Position numbers and translations under genes: made by a program | Shown: in pieces, positions 17,478 through 26,567 of the stretch | Position numbering within the stretch: the first letter of the stretch is position 1 | Layout: every line of letters starts with the position of its first letter | NCBI RefSeq assembly: GCF_000733945.1 | Contig: NZ_JPOL01000002.1 | Coordinates: 258,001-322,000 of the forward strand | Direction of reading: 5' to 3' | DNA length: 64,000 nucleotides | From: Flavimarina sp. Hel_I_48 | GTDB lineage: Bacteria > Bacteroidota > Bacteroidia > Flavobacteriales > Flavobacteriaceae | Notes under the pieces: generated by a model | Seen by the model: only the letters and a program-made list of their open reading frames with translations | What the model was told of the DNA's origin: nothing | Database searches by the model: none

Positions 17478-18464
17478 ATGAAAAGACCTTTTAAGGTGTT
17501 ATTCTTACTCTTCCTAACTATTTTTAGTATGGAATCTTTTTCACAGAAAATGGTTGAATATTACGAACCCATAAAAAATGATAGTCTAAGAGTTGGAATA
17601 GGAGAGAATGACTTTCTGCCTTTTATTCAAAAAGGTTATACTCTAATGCTTTCAGAAAATAAGAAACCTAAAGGTGTACTCATTTTCCTCGAAGATTCAA
17701 AGTATGACAAAAAGAATTTTAGCTCAAAGCAGATATATAGTCAAGCTTCTGAAAACAACTATGCGGTATTGTCAGTTTCAACCGAAATACCTTTAGACTT
17801 TTACTTTTCTAAATCATCTATGAAATCTACGCATAATATAATTCAAGAGGTTTTTAATAAATATAATTTACCAAATGAAAACATTTTCTTTTTAGGAGCA
17901 AGTTTAGTTGGACATAGAGCGATGCGATATATTAAGTTTATGAAAGAGAATGATTTCGGATTTCAACTTAAAATAAAAGGTATTGTCACTTGCAATTTCA
18001 CAATGGATTTTACAAGAAAATGGTATCAACATAAACGAGATATCAGAATTAACCGAATTGACCTTTGGGAACCTAAATTTATAAATTATCTATTAGAAAC
18101 GTATTTGGGAGGAACACCCAAAACTAATCCAGAAAATTATCACAACTTCTCATCCTATAGCTACTTTGATGAAAAGAATAGAAATATTGAGATTTACAAA
18201 GATTATGCTGTTAGAGCGTACATAGACCCTGCAATAAAATATAAACTAACAAATCAACTAAGAACCTTATATGAGAATAATGCGACAGATATGGTTAGTT
18301 TTTTAGCAGAATTGGAGCTGGCAGGAAATAAAAATACCGAACTAATTGTTTTACAACCTGAAGATAATTCATCGCAAAAAAAAAATACCCAATCAACTTG
18401 GGATGCAATAAACAAGTATGAACTTATGGATTGGATTCTACAACAACCTATAAATAAACCTTGA
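17478..18464 (+). CDS. Secreted alpha/beta-hydrolase-like protein
   Basis: A signal peptide covers residues 1-22 (ending FSQ). The mature part shows KGVLIFLEDS, NNYAVLSVSTEIP and NIFFLGASLVGHRAMRY, in which Ser142 sits in a G-x-S-x-x-G turn like a nucleophile elbow. The protein has 328 residues. The acid and His of a triad cannot be placed with confidence, so activity is uncertain. It is a single-gene cassette behind an S leader. Confidence 0.6.
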   Translation: MKRPFKVLFLLFLTIFSMESFSQKMVEYYEPIKNDSLRVGIGENDFLPFIQKGYTLMLSENKKPKGVLIFLEDSKYDKKNFSSKQIYSQASENNYAVLSVSTEIPLDFYFSKSSMKSTHNIIQEVFNKYNLPNENIFFLGASLVGHRAMRYIKFMKENDFGFQLKIKGIVTCNFTMDFTRKWYQHKRDIRINRIDLWEPKFINYLLETYLGGTPKTNPENYHNFSSYSYFDEKNRNIEIYKDYAVRAYIDPAIKYKLTNQLRTLYENNATDMVSFLAELELAGNKNTELIVLQPEDNSSQKKNTQSTWDAINKYELMDWILQQPINKP

Positions 18465-18490
18465 AGAAATTGTGTTGAGAAGGGATTCCG

Positions 18491-18799
18491 GGTATTTAAA
18501 CCCAAGTTTGTTTGAACTATACCCTAGACTCAAAAGAGGTTTTTTAAAACGTTTCCCACCAAAAGCATTAAGCTTCTACTTTAGGCACAATTCCTGAAGA
18601 TCTACCCAAAGTTCATTTCCTCCTACCTATTATTAAACATTTCAAAATTACTGGGAGAGGGTATATTTTGGGATTTCAGACATTCCTTTAAACCAACTTT
18701 TGTATAGTTGTTAATTTTTTATTACGTCGTTAAAATGGATATTGTTTAAATTAGTAATCATACAATAGATATAAGAGTAACTTTACTCTTATATCTATT
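18491..18799 (+). repeat. Array spacer copy 1: full L module plus S leader
   Basis: L runs from GGTATTTAAACCCAAGTTTG to TTTAAACCAACTTT (18491-18700). The S leader (GATATTGTTTAAATTAGTAA) carries the best hairpin of the array. In it 17 bases starting AATAGATATAAGAG (18764-18780) pair perfectly with 18783-18799 around a 2-base loop CT. The lipoprotein gene begins 20 bases later. Confidence 0.85.
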
Positions 18800-18818
18800 T
18801 TGCCATTAATTTAAAAAA

Positions 18819-19280
18819 ATGAAAAAACCTATAATAATTGTACTTCTGACTTTAATAATTTCCAGTTGTACAGATATTAATCAAATGGAAAATTCACTTA
18901 AGAAAATTGACAGTTTAAGAAAAGAAAATGACAGTCTAAAAAAAATTGTGGCCGATATAAATAGCAAATTTGTATTTGACAGCATTTCGTTCCGTGATAT
19001 TTACAGTCCAAAAAATACCTACAAACCTAACTCGAATTTTGAAGTAGAACTTTTAATAGTCGGGTATAACCTGAACAAAAACTATTTTGTAAAGTTTGAC
19101 AGCATTGTGAACGGACAAAAAATTAATCCTGACACGCTTAGCCAAAGCAATGGTGGATTTAAATACAAAACAAATCTGAAGGAAAAAGAAAACGAAATCC
19201 GCATCGAAATGAATATCGAAAATGAGTACGGAGAAAAAAGAAAAGGAACGTTATTTGATATAGTGCGGACAAAAAACTAA
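18819..19280 (+). CDS. Small secreted lipoprotein with coiled coil, function unknown
   Basis: The lipoprotein signal ends at TLIISSC (Cys17). A short coiled coil follows (MENSLKKIDSLRKENDSLKK, about 22-41), then a beta-rich domain of about 95 residues (YKPNSNFEVELLIVGYNL and NEIRIEMNIENEYGEKRKG) that reads like a GldM-type or Ig-like fold. The protein has 153 residues. No catalytic motif is visible. It is a single-gene cassette behind the best-preserved L/S spacer. Confidence 0.72.
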   Translation: MKKPIIIVLLTLIISSCTDINQMENSLKKIDSLRKENDSLKKIVADINSKFVFDSISFRDIYSPKNTYKPNSNFEVELLIVGYNLNKNYFVKFDSIVNGQKINPDTLSQSNGGFKYKTNLKEKENEIRIEMNIENEYGEKRKGTLFDIVRTKN

Positions 19281-19510
19281 TGACAAAAATTGTTATAACA
19301 AATAGGGGTAAGCCTCGAATCCATTGACCGGGTAGTGCTTTGAAAGTACTCCAAATCTTTTGATTTGACTCTTGAAATATAAAAAATAAGAAAAAAATAC
19401 AAAAGCTCTGGCTAAGGACATGCCCGAAATGAAACGGCTCATCATCTGCCCTACTTGCTATAGCCGAGCCGTTATAGCCCATTAGACCAACTTGTTCTAA
19501 TAACTGACTG
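19281..19510 (+). repeat. Second, different type of cassette spacer
   Basis: This spacer does not match the L or S modules. It starts GTTATAACAAATAGGGGTAA just after the lipoprotein stop. It contains the inverted repeat AACGGCTC (19433-19440) / GAGCCGTT (19466-19473) and ends TATAGCCCATTAGACCAA before the next gene. The layout of two distant short arms with a boundary just outside the genes recalls attC-like sites of Bacteroidetes gene cassettes; that is an inference. Confidence 0.4.
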
Positions 19511-19732
19511 ATGAACATTCAAGAGAAATTAGTGACTCTGATCGATAAATACCCATTAGTTACTGGCGGATTTTTTCTGATTTTAGGTATATCATACTTG
19601 ATCTATAAAATAGATAAAAGAGAGTCATTTAAGATGAAAGATTATAGTTCGGCCAGCTGGAAAGCACTGGTAAATTCATGGGCGCTCATTTTTATGCTGA
19701 TTATTGCCGGACTCTTTATAATCTTCAGATGA
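19511..19732 (+). CDS. Small membrane protein, two predicted membrane segments
   Basis: The 73-residue protein has hydrophobic stretches at about 15-32 (VTGGFFLILGISYLIYKI) and 53-72 (NSWALIFMLIIAGLFIIF). Its stop codon is the TGA of a solo IS end (19730), so the natural C-terminus may have been a little longer. No family is recognised. Confidence 0.5.
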   Translation: MNIQEKLVTLIDKYPLVTGGFFLILGISYLIYKIDKRESFKMKDYSSASWKALVNSWALIFMLIIAGLFIIFR

Positions 19733-19855
19733 CCCCCTCCCTTTAAACCGGACCGTTTGAAGGTTTAATTTTCCAGCTTGTAGATGAACTTTGAAGAAAA
19801 TAGTATCAAGAAAAGATTTGGTTTACTTATTCCCACCATTATTTGGACTTTCTTT
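19730..19855 (+). repeat. Solo IS end plus a segment shared with 58803-58915
   Basis: TGACCCCCTCCCTTTAAACC is the same IS-end family as at 17303. The ~75 bases after it, including CCAGCTTGTAGATGAACTTT and GAAGAAAATAGTATCAAG, recur with few changes at 58830-58905. A degenerate L start follows (GGTTTACTTATTCCCA, then ATTTGGACTTTC). Confidence 0.65.
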
Positions 19856-19940
19856 GGCAGAATTGTACAAATGTTCATTTGATCTCAAATCAGTTAAATT
19901 TGCAGACATTCAATAATCCGTAGTTACAGCGCATTTGTAA

Positions 19941-20036
19941 ATGACAAAACCTCAATCAAATACACTCTTTGCAATTTTAATTGCATTGTTTGCCCTTGGT
20001 CTTTTTTGTTTTTTGACAATTTACTTGATGTTGTAA
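19941..20036 (+). CDS. Very small single-pass membrane protein
   Basis: A 31-codon frame begins MTKPQSNT and continues with one hydrophobic segment rich in Leu, Phe and Ile up to the stop. It lies behind a possible leader with no clear ribosome site and before a minus-strand gene. It could be a real cargo peptide, like the other small membrane proteins of the array, or chance. Confidence 0.35.
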   Translation: MTKPQSNTLFAILIALFALGLFCFLTIYLML

Positions 20037-20097
20037 GCGGATTCCTGATGCACGGATCGCTTAGCTTATCATCCTAAAAAGCTGTTAGGTGTATGTC

Positions 20098-20937
20098 TTA
20101 TTTAAGGTACTCTTCCGTATTTACGATTTTAATTTTTGGATGAACTTCAAGATAGTTTCTCAAAGCTCTGATATGACTCGATCCGAAAATTATTACAGCC
20201 TTTTTAGGCTCATCCTCTAAAATATCTTTAATGATATTTTGGTAGATATTTACATTTCTTATCATATTTTTCTGGCTCCAGAAAACATTCATATTGTATT
20301 TATCTACGTCCAAAGATGAAGATATACTTGCATAAAACATTGTATCTAAATGTTTTTCTGAGTTCAGAGCTTGAAAAACATCCAACAATTCCAATTCAGG
20401 TATTATTTTATTAAAGCTGTCAATTTTTCTAAGCGTTTCTTTTAAATCTGCAGATCTGGGCTCAGTATCGGGAATATTATTATCATCGTAATAATTAACC
20501 ACGTTTTTGAGTAACTCCTCATATTGCTTTTCAAAGAACGTTTTTGCCGGCCTAACATGCCAATCCACACATGTTACTCCATGACGTAAATTTAATTCTT
20601 TGGCCAATTTAATTCCTATCTGGAATATTTCATCTGCAAGTTGAATTTCCTGTCCGCTTTTGAAATCTGAATAAATACTATCCCAATATTTTTGTCGGTT
20701 GGGTTCATTTTCTACATAAATTTTTTCGGGTTTGAATTTTTTTAATTTTTTTATAACGGTATGAATTTCCTTCTGTTTTTTATCGCCAAGAATATTGTCA
20801 CCAGTTACTTTTAAATCATCATTAGTATTACCTCCGAAATGATAAGTAGCCAATAACAGAACTTTTGTTTTTTCTTGAGATCGGGTATTTATAATTGTAA
20901 ATAGTAGAAAAATTGTCGTTATGTAAATTCGTAACAT
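20098..20937 (-). CDS. DUF5694-family secreted protein
   Basis: The ATG at 20937 is chosen because it begins a signal peptide (MLRIYITTIFLLFTIINTRS). The mature part starts TKVLLLATYHFGGNTNDD, has KPEKIYVENEPNRQ and GVTCVDWHVRP, and ends with KKAVIIFGSSHIRALRNYL. This is the pattern of DUF5694 and of the wider TraB/PrgY-like group, whose conserved His and Glu residues are thought to act at an active site. The activity is unproven. It is one of the few minus-strand genes inside the array. Confidence 0.75.
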   Translation of the reverse strand: MLRIYITTIFLLFTIINTRSQEKTKVLLLATYHFGGNTNDDLKVTGDNILGDKKQKEIHTVIKKLKKFKPEKIYVENEPNRQKYWDSIYSDFKSGQEIQLADEIFQIGIKLAKELNLRHGVTCVDWHVRPAKTFFEKQYEELLKNVVNYYDDNNIPDTEPRSADLKETLRKIDSFNKIIPELELLDVFQALNSEKHLDTMFYASISSSLDVDKYNMNVFWSQKNMIRNVNIYQNIIKDILEDEPKKAVIIFGSSHIRALRNYLEVHPKIKIVNTEEYLK

Positions 20938-21184
20938 TAAGTTCTGATTTTGATGTATAATATAATGCTTAAGATTTGTACTCAAACTCTTGATTAGTTT
21001 GACAAAGGTGATCCAACCGCTTTGAAATTTATCATATGGAAGAAAATGAATAAGTGTTACAATGTCCCAATTATTCATTTTATCCTTTATTCAAAATTTT
21101 GAAAATAATAATATTTTCTAGGATTAGTGTTGAAATAGAAATTTAAATTCCAACTTAATAATTAGCGTATGGCCAAACAATTAA

Positions 21185-21418
21185 TTGATTTGTATTTCGC
21201 GCTCACTAACCGATTATTGCTATGCCTGCTATTTATCAAATTTAGCTGTTAGAAAAGAATTTCAAAAAGAAGGAGTAGGTAGAAAATCAATAGAAATGAC
21301 TAAAAAGGAAATAGGCGGCGAGACCGCATTGATATTACTTTCCGCACCATTGGCTACGGAATATTATCCAAAAATAGGATTCGAAGAATGCAAAACCATT
21401 TTCCAACTATTTTACTAA
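21185..21418 (+). pseudogene. C-terminal remnant of a GNAT N-acetyltransferase
   Basis: The readable 77 residues keep the acetyl-CoA part of a GNAT fold: YLSNLAVRKEFQKEGVGRKS (strand 4 and the Q/RxxGxG/A loop) and TEYYPKIGFEECK (strands 6-7). The N-terminal half is missing, and the sequence upstream is out of frame. It should be treated as a decayed cargo gene. Confidence 0.75.
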
Positions 21419-21436
21419 GGTTTCTTATTCAGATAA

Positions 21437-22693
21437 TTATTTATTCAAAAAAATCTTTTCTTTATTCTTAATTAAGATTTTATTTATACTTCCTGAGCCT
21501 TGAAAACTATATCGGATTCCCGAAACGCTTCTCAGTTCAGGTGATCCTAATTCGGTAGAATATGCCAAACGATCGTTAATGAATATTGATAATTTCCCGC
21601 TTGATGAAGTTAGCCTAACGTTGGTATCCTTATTCATATCCACCCCAAAATTTGACAGATCATTGGTCTTCCCCGAAACAAGCTGGTCCAATACCCTTAA
21701 ATTGATCTCCGATACACACCCTTTTGATGCCAAGGGTACAATTATCACTTGGCCATGGCAATAAACCGTAAGGGCCTCGGTGTAACAGCCCTGTAAATCG
21801 TCTCTATTTCTACCGACCACCATATCAATAGTGATATCATTGAGATAAAGGTTACGAAAATCCTTGATATAAAAAAGTCTTCCAAGTGTTTGACTGGGAT
21901 TTTCTTTGAAGACTTTCTTTTTCAACAGGCTATCAGATATTACTATTCTATGTTCAGACATGATTTCTTTTTCGTTCAGATATTTAGGCACACCATTGTC
22001 TTGCACTATTCCCAGCCAACCGTTAGATGTAATCAAAAGACCGTGCTGTTTTATTATACTATCGTTGACTACAAGTTTGGCCATAAAATAACCGGGACTG
22101 TAATAAATGGAGGTCGCTATACTGTCTAAATTGGATATCCCCTGCCGTTTTGAATCATCCCAGCTCTGCTGTATTTCCAATTTATCCGTCTGGTCGATAG
22201 ATGCTGGGGTACCATATTCAAAAATGACGGAGTTGGGTATACCTTCAGCGGTCTGCTTACTGGAGAAGCTAAATTCCGATGGGTTCAATTTTTGATCTAT
22301 AGGAATGCCGTTCATAAAAATGTAGACCATGGGCAACAATATTAAAATAGGTACGGCCATCCAATAGTGTTTCTTTATCCGATTTAGATTGAAGGGATTT
22401 TTCTTATTCTCATCTTTTGTGATGAAACCTCGCCAATCCTCGAACCCAAGGTACTGAGCCAGGATATTCAATGTGGTAGTGCTTGGGGTGGAATTATAAT
22501 TGAGCCTACCCCAGACCCTTTTTAGGGTATTGACACTCAATTTCATGCCCGTTACCTGAAGAATATCATTACTCAGTTTTTCAAAATCATAGGAAGACCA
22601 TGCGCTGCTTGCCCCCCAACCTAGCTTTTCTTCAATTTTGAAAAGACAATTTTGGATATCCTGGTCTTTTGCTGAAGATTTCAATTCACTCAT
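21437..22693 (-). CDS. Membrane-bound HTH-like regulator with periplasmic ConA/LamG-like domain
   Basis: About residues 1-95 are an N-terminal domain common in Flavobacteriia (VTGMKLSVNTLKRVWGRLNY, then STTTLNILAQYLGFEDW), thought to bind DNA. One membrane segment follows (YWMAVPILILLPMVYIFM, about 109-126). The remaining ~290 residues are a beta-rich extracytoplasmic domain of LamG/ConA type (VRLTSSSGKLSIFINDRLAY). It is divergent from the lipoprotein at 22795, which has a similar fold, so the two probably work together as sensor and ligand-binding partner. That pairing is inferred. Confidence 0.65.
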   Translation of the reverse strand: MSELKSSAKDQDIQNCLFKIEEKLGWGASSAWSSYDFEKLSNDILQVTGMKLSVNTLKRVWGRLNYNSTPSTTTLNILAQYLGFEDWRGFITKDENKKNPFNLNRIKKHYWMAVPILILLPMVYIFMNGIPIDQKLNPSEFSFSSKQTAEGIPNSVIFEYGTPASIDQTDKLEIQQSWDDSKRQGISNLDSIATSIYYSPGYFMAKLVVNDSIIKQHGLLITSNGWLGIVQDNGVPKYLNEKEIMSEHRIVISDSLLKKKVFKENPSQTLGRLFYIKDFRNLYLNDITIDMVVGRNRDDLQGCYTEALTVYCHGQVIIVPLASKGCVSEINLRVLDQLVSGKTNDLSNFGVDMNKDTNVRLTSSSGKLSIFINDRLAYSTELGSPELRSVSGIRYSFQGSGSINKILIKNKEKIFLNK

Positions 22694-22794
22694 TTTCTAT
22701 TGATTACGAGTTTGTACAGGTTTGTATAATAATGGCTTTTAAATTTTATCGAATTAAATGTTCAGGCCTCTACATTTGGGTTAAAGATAAAATT

Positions 22795-23430
22795 ATGAGA
22801 TCAAGTTTTAAATTTAGTAGTTATATTTTTAGTAGCCTATTTCTCCTTTTTCTTGTAGGCTGTAATTCAAGTAAATCAATAGCCCTGTCCAAAAATAACG
22901 TTAGCAATGTTAACCGCAACATATTATTTCATGGTGAAGCTTTGGAAATGGATGCCGCTCCCGGGGGAGGAATGGCGATACTAAAAGACATATCCTTTGA
23001 CACCGGTACGGTAATATTGGATATTAAAGGGGAAAATAATCCTGGAAAAAGTTTTGTAGGTATCGCCTTTAATATTCAAAATGACACCACTTATGAGGCC
23101 ATTTACTTTCGCCCATTTAATTTTAGATCCTCCCAGGAGCCTAGAAGGAAACATGGGATCCAATATGTTTTTGAACCAGGTTATTCTTGGGAGAGACTGC
23201 GGAATGAAAAGCCAGGTGAATTCGAGGCAGAGTATGTTGATCCACCATTGCCAGATGAATGGTTTTCGATATCGATTACTGTTAAAAAAGATAGTATTTT
23301 GGTAAGGGATAAGAACTCAGTTAAATCTTTATTGCGAGTAAGAAGGCTAACGGCAACTTCATCCGATAGAATTGGGTTTTGGGTGGGTAACAACTCAAAT
23401 GGAAGTTTTAAAAATCTGAAAATTAAATGA
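22795..23430 (+). CDS. Secreted lipoprotein with ConA/DUF1080-like domain
   Basis: The ATG at 22795 is chosen because it begins a lipoprotein signal (MRSSFKFSSYIFSSLFLLFL, then VGC). The mature domain of about 185 residues reads as a ConA-like beta sandwich: FVGIAFNIQNDTTYEAIYF, then WFSISITVKKDSILVRD and DRIGFWVGNNSNGSFKNLKI, close to the DUF1080/laminin-G pattern. It is divergently transcribed from the putative membrane regulator, with about 100 bases between the starts. The 3' end is followed by a solo IS3-type end. Confidence 0.68.
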   Translation: MRSSFKFSSYIFSSLFLLFLVGCNSSKSIALSKNNVSNVNRNILFHGEALEMDAAPGGGMAILKDISFDTGTVILDIKGENNPGKSFVGIAFNIQNDTTYEAIYFRPFNFRSSQEPRRKHGIQYVFEPGYSWERLRNEKPGEFEAEYVDPPLPDEWFSISITVKKDSILVRDKNSVKSLLRVRRLTATSSDRIGFWVGNNSNGSFKNLKIK

Positions 23431-23460
23431 TACTCATCTGTTCCCATTTTTTATCTCCTG

Positions 23461-23740
23461 TGTAGCCTTACCTAAAAACAGGACTGTCATTAATTTAAAT
23501 AAAGGTGTATTTTAACCCAGATTTATCTGAACTATCTATTTGGATAAAAAAAGAGCTTATTTATATTTGGGATTCTTATCGTTTTCCACCAAAAGCATAT
23601 TGCTCTTAGTTTAAATAGACTTTTTATATTGAATTCATCTTGTATGCCTTCCCGGTAATAGAAATTGTTTAAATTGGTAATTATACAAGAGGAATTCTAC
23701 TATTATTCATGCGCCTTTTGCCCTAATATTAGACCCTTGG
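23461..23740 (+). repeat. Solo IS3-type end fused to a degenerate L module and S leader
   Basis: TGTAGCCTTACCTAAAAACA (23461) matches the ends of the complete IS at 56366. It runs straight into an L start (GGTGTATTTTAACCCAG), then degenerate L sequence with CGTTTTCCACCAAAAGCATA, and an S leader (AGAAATTGTTTAAATTGGTA near 23667) with only a weak hairpin. It precedes the serine hydrolase gene. Confidence 0.7.
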
Positions 23741-23753
23741 CCAAAATTATAAT

Positions 23754-25130
23754 ATGACTAAATTATTTACCATTTTCGGATTTTTATTTTTGGTTTGCAC
23801 AACCTGTTTTGGACAAACTAAACAAGATAAGAAAATGATAACCGCTCTTGACGAGCTAATTCCACAACGATTCCCAGCTATTGCTCCTGGCTGTGTCGTT
23901 TTAGTGGCAAAATCGGGTAAAGTCATTTACAAAAAAGCGTTCGGGACCGCTAATCTGGAATCAAATATTCCAATGGAACCGAGTATGATCTTTAGGATTG
24001 GATCTATCACCAAACAATTTACCGCCATCTCTATTTTACAGTTGGTAGAACAAGGCAAAATTCATTTACAGGACAGCGTTCAAGAATTTATTTTTGATTA
24101 TCCCTATAATGACCATAAAATAACCATTGAAAACTTATTGACACATACCTCGGGTATAAAAGATTATATGACTATTTCCAACCCGGCAGAAGAAAGGACA
24201 AACTATACTCCTAGTCAAGGAGTTGATTATTTTAAAGGTGAGCCATTGGAGTTCAAACCCGGCAGCCAGTTTAAATACAGCAATTCAAATTATTATCTAT
24301 TGGGTTATATTTTAGAAGAAGTCTCAGGTACAACTTACGCTCAATATTTACAAGAAAATATTATAGATAGAGCAGGGTTGCATAACACATCGTACATTGA
24401 CCCCGACAAAAATATAGCCAATACACCACAAGGATATTCCAGATTTGATGGAAAGTTAGAAAAGGCAACATTACAGAACATCACCACTATTTATGCAGCT
24501 GGCGGATTAATGTCAAGCGCAGAGGATTTGTTCAAATGGCAAAAAGCTCTTGATAACAATAAACTGATAAACCGTGAACTAATCTCTAAAGCATTTACGC
24601 CCTATAGGTTTGCGGATAATACATATTCAAAATACGGTTATGGTTGGTTCATAAAAAATATAGGTGATAGCAAAACTATTGAGCATTCCGGCTCGACAGA
24701 TGGTTATCAGAGCGACGCAATTTATTTTCCCAATGAGGATGTTTTTATAGTGACTCTTTTCAATTCCTTTGAACAGGATATGGACTGGACAGTTTTATCC
24801 AACGATATTGCTAAGCTTGCAATCGGAAAGCTTATTAATGATGATATACAATTAAAGGAAGATGTTTTACAGACCTACGCAGGTAGGTATATTTTCAATG
24901 CTGAACATCAATTAGTCGTTACTTTTAAAGATGGAAAACTCTTCATAGAAGGAACAAATCCAGATGATAGATTACCCCAAGTCCAGCTATATGCAAAAAG
25001 TAAAAATATGTTCTATATTAAAGAGGCCGAATTAAGGTTCGAATTCGGAAATGATGTCAGCAACAATTCTATAAAAATAGTGACCTACAACAATCGTGGA
25101 AAAGATGCAGAATGGATAAGATCGAAATAA
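23754..25130 (+). CDS. Secreted serine hydrolase, class C beta-lactamase/DD-peptidase fold
   Basis: The signal peptide ends at CFGQ (about 21). The three active-site motifs are visible: SITK at 84-87, YSN at 175-177 and HSG at 311-313, the layout of the Pfam beta-lactamase family (AmpC, EstB, D-aminopeptidases). The C-terminal ~100 residues add a small beta domain (YAGRYIFNAEHQLVVTFKDG). True beta-lactamase activity cannot be assumed, since many members are esterases or peptidases. It is a single-gene cassette. Confidence 0.88.
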   Translation: MTKLFTIFGFLFLVCTTCFGQTKQDKKMITALDELIPQRFPAIAPGCVVLVAKSGKVIYKKAFGTANLESNIPMEPSMIFRIGSITKQFTAISILQLVEQGKIHLQDSVQEFIFDYPYNDHKITIENLLTHTSGIKDYMTISNPAEERTNYTPSQGVDYFKGEPLEFKPGSQFKYSNSNYYLLGYILEEVSGTTYAQYLQENIIDRAGLHNTSYIDPDKNIANTPQGYSRFDGKLEKATLQNITTIYAAGGLMSSAEDLFKWQKALDNNKLINRELISKAFTPYRFADNTYSKYGYGWFIKNIGDSKTIEHSGSTDGYQSDAIYFPNEDVFIVTLFNSFEQDMDWTVLSNDIAKLAIGKLINDDIQLKEDVLQTYAGRYIFNAEHQLVVTFKDGKLFIEGTNPDDRLPQVQLYAKSKNMFYIKEAELRFEFGNDVSNNSIKIVTYNNRGKDAEWIRSK

Positions 25131-25279
25131 ATAAAACACGGCAAACAGAAAATACCAGAGGGAGAATATCTGTCTTAAAATATATTACTCCATTTGAGTG
25201 ACCTATTACCTTCCCTAAAAATTAGACGTGAAAAATTTAATATAAGTCATATTTTAAGAAACTACTGAAAATTTGTCTG

Positions 25280-25558
25280 GGTTTACTTAAACGCAGGTTT
25301 GTTTGAACTATCCCTTAGGCTTAAAAGAGGTTTTTCAAGCTTCTACCTTAGTGGATTTTCTGAAGACCCACCCAAAGTTCATTTTCCCATACCTATTATT
25401 GAACATTTCAAAAATTGCAGCAAAGAGTTTATTTTAGGATTTCAGACACTACTTTAAATGAACTTTGGAAACATCAAACTATTAGGTTCATCCTCATTAT
25501 AATCAAATTGTTTAAATTAGTCAATGTATAAGAGAAATAAACGTACTGGTACGTTTAT
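25280..25558 (+). repeat. Array spacer copy 2: L module with a small internal deletion plus S leader
   Basis: L spans 25280-25466 and lacks about 25 bases around the CCACCAAAAGCATTAAG stretch. The S leader (AATCAAATTGTTTAAATTAG) has a perfect 10-bp hairpin ATAAACGTAC-TG-GTACGTTTAT (25537-25558). Its stem sequence differs from that of copy 1, but its form is the same. The tail CCACATATTACCTGC leads to the gene at 25585. Confidence 0.85.
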
Positions 25559-25584
25559 CCACATATTACCTGCAAGCTAAAAAA

Positions 25585-26241
25585 ATGCTGAACTACGATA
25601 AAATATATCTGATTGGAGAAACACATTCCAATCGACCATTTAGAGGAGAAATTGACAACTTTGATTTGGCGGAATCCGAAATTTCTCGCGGAGAAAAAGA
25701 GGTGTCTGAAATAGTTCCTGTTAAACATTCAATGGGCGGAAAAACTCTTTATGATGTTATTTGGACAACTAATGCATTTCCACTTATTGTGAGTGAAAGA
25801 GTAATTGAATTATTTATATCAAATGGAATTACAGGTTGGAAAACTTATAACGTTAAAATCTACTCAAAAAAGAATGAACTTATCGACCAAAAATATTATG
25901 GACTAATAATAACTGGAAGATGTGGATATCAAGATTATTCCAAAAACTCAATAATTATGGGTAAAATCGGAATTATGATACAGCCACATTCAAAAGGTTT
26001 TTATTTTAAAGATGATTATTGGGATGGTTCTGACTTGTTTATGTGTAAGCCGAATGAAAATGGAGAATCGAATATGTTTAGGTTTTGTACTCAAAAATTA
26101 GCCGATTTAATAAAAAAAGAAAAAATAAATAATCTGTCTCTTGAAAAGGTAACTGACTTTTCGTTGTCAATTCCCCTGTATGACATTAAACTGACTGAAA
26201 AGCAGAAATTAAAAATTGAAAAATTAAAAGCCAGCAGGTAA
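25585..26241 (+). CDS. Imm11/DUF1629-like immunity protein (orphan)
   Basis: The 218-residue soluble protein has PLIVSERVIELFISNGITGW, WKTYNVKIYSKK, YYGLIITGRCG and DYWDGSDLFMCK. This string matches the Imm11/DUF1629 group, which neutralises toxins of polymorphic toxin systems. No toxin gene is adjacent. Its last codon and stop run into a group II intron remnant, so the very C-terminus could be altered. It is a single-gene cassette. Confidence 0.65.
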   Translation: MLNYDKIYLIGETHSNRPFRGEIDNFDLAESEISRGEKEVSEIVPVKHSMGGKTLYDVIWTTNAFPLIVSERVIELFISNGITGWKTYNVKIYSKKNELIDQKYYGLIITGRCGYQDYSKNSIIMGKIGIMIQPHSKGFYFKDDYWDGSDLFMCKPNENGESNMFRFCTQKLADLIKKEKINNLSLEKVTDFSLSIPLYDIKLTEKQKLKIEKLKASR

Positions 26242-26290
26242 TCGAGTAGGCGGCCGTGAGCGGTAAGCCCACGGTGCACCTCTCACACCA
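26240..26290 (-). mobile_element. Group II intron 3'-end remnant (domain VI region)
   Basis: Read on the minus strand, GGTGTGAGAGGTGCACCGTG, then CTTACCGCTCACGG, then CCTACTCGATTA is the last domain of a bacterial group II intron (the CACGG/CCGTG pairing is visible). Domain V and the reverse transcriptase are missing. It abuts the stop codon of the immunity-like gene. A better-preserved relative lies at 51604-51704 with the same relation to a stop codon. Confidence 0.6.
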
Positions 26291-26322
26291 AAGTACTGTG
26301 GCAAAAAACAAGCAAAAAAGCA

Positions 26323-26567
26323 TTAATTTTTCATCAGTGTACTCCGGTAGTTATCCTCATATATCAACCCTGATTTAGCAATTGCGAAAGCTTGCTTTAA
26401 CAATTTATTGCACATTGCTATCAGTGAGAGTTTTTTACTTTTTCCCTTGGCAACGATCCGCTCATAAATTGCCCTGCAGGCCCTTTTATATTTGCAGGCA
26501 TTGAAACTGCACATGAACAATAGGTTACGCAGTTTTTGGTTGCCAATCTTACTTATGCGTGGTCGTC
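26323..26567 (-). pseudogene. C-terminal remnant of an IS110-family transposase
   Basis: On the minus strand the frame reads RPRISKIGNQKLRNLLFMCS, then CRAIYERIVAKGKSKKLSLI and AMCNKLLKQAF, the end of the Transposase_20 domain of IS110/IS116 enzymes. Its N-terminal part is cut off exactly at a solo IS3-type end (26568). It is non-functional. Confidence 0.8.
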
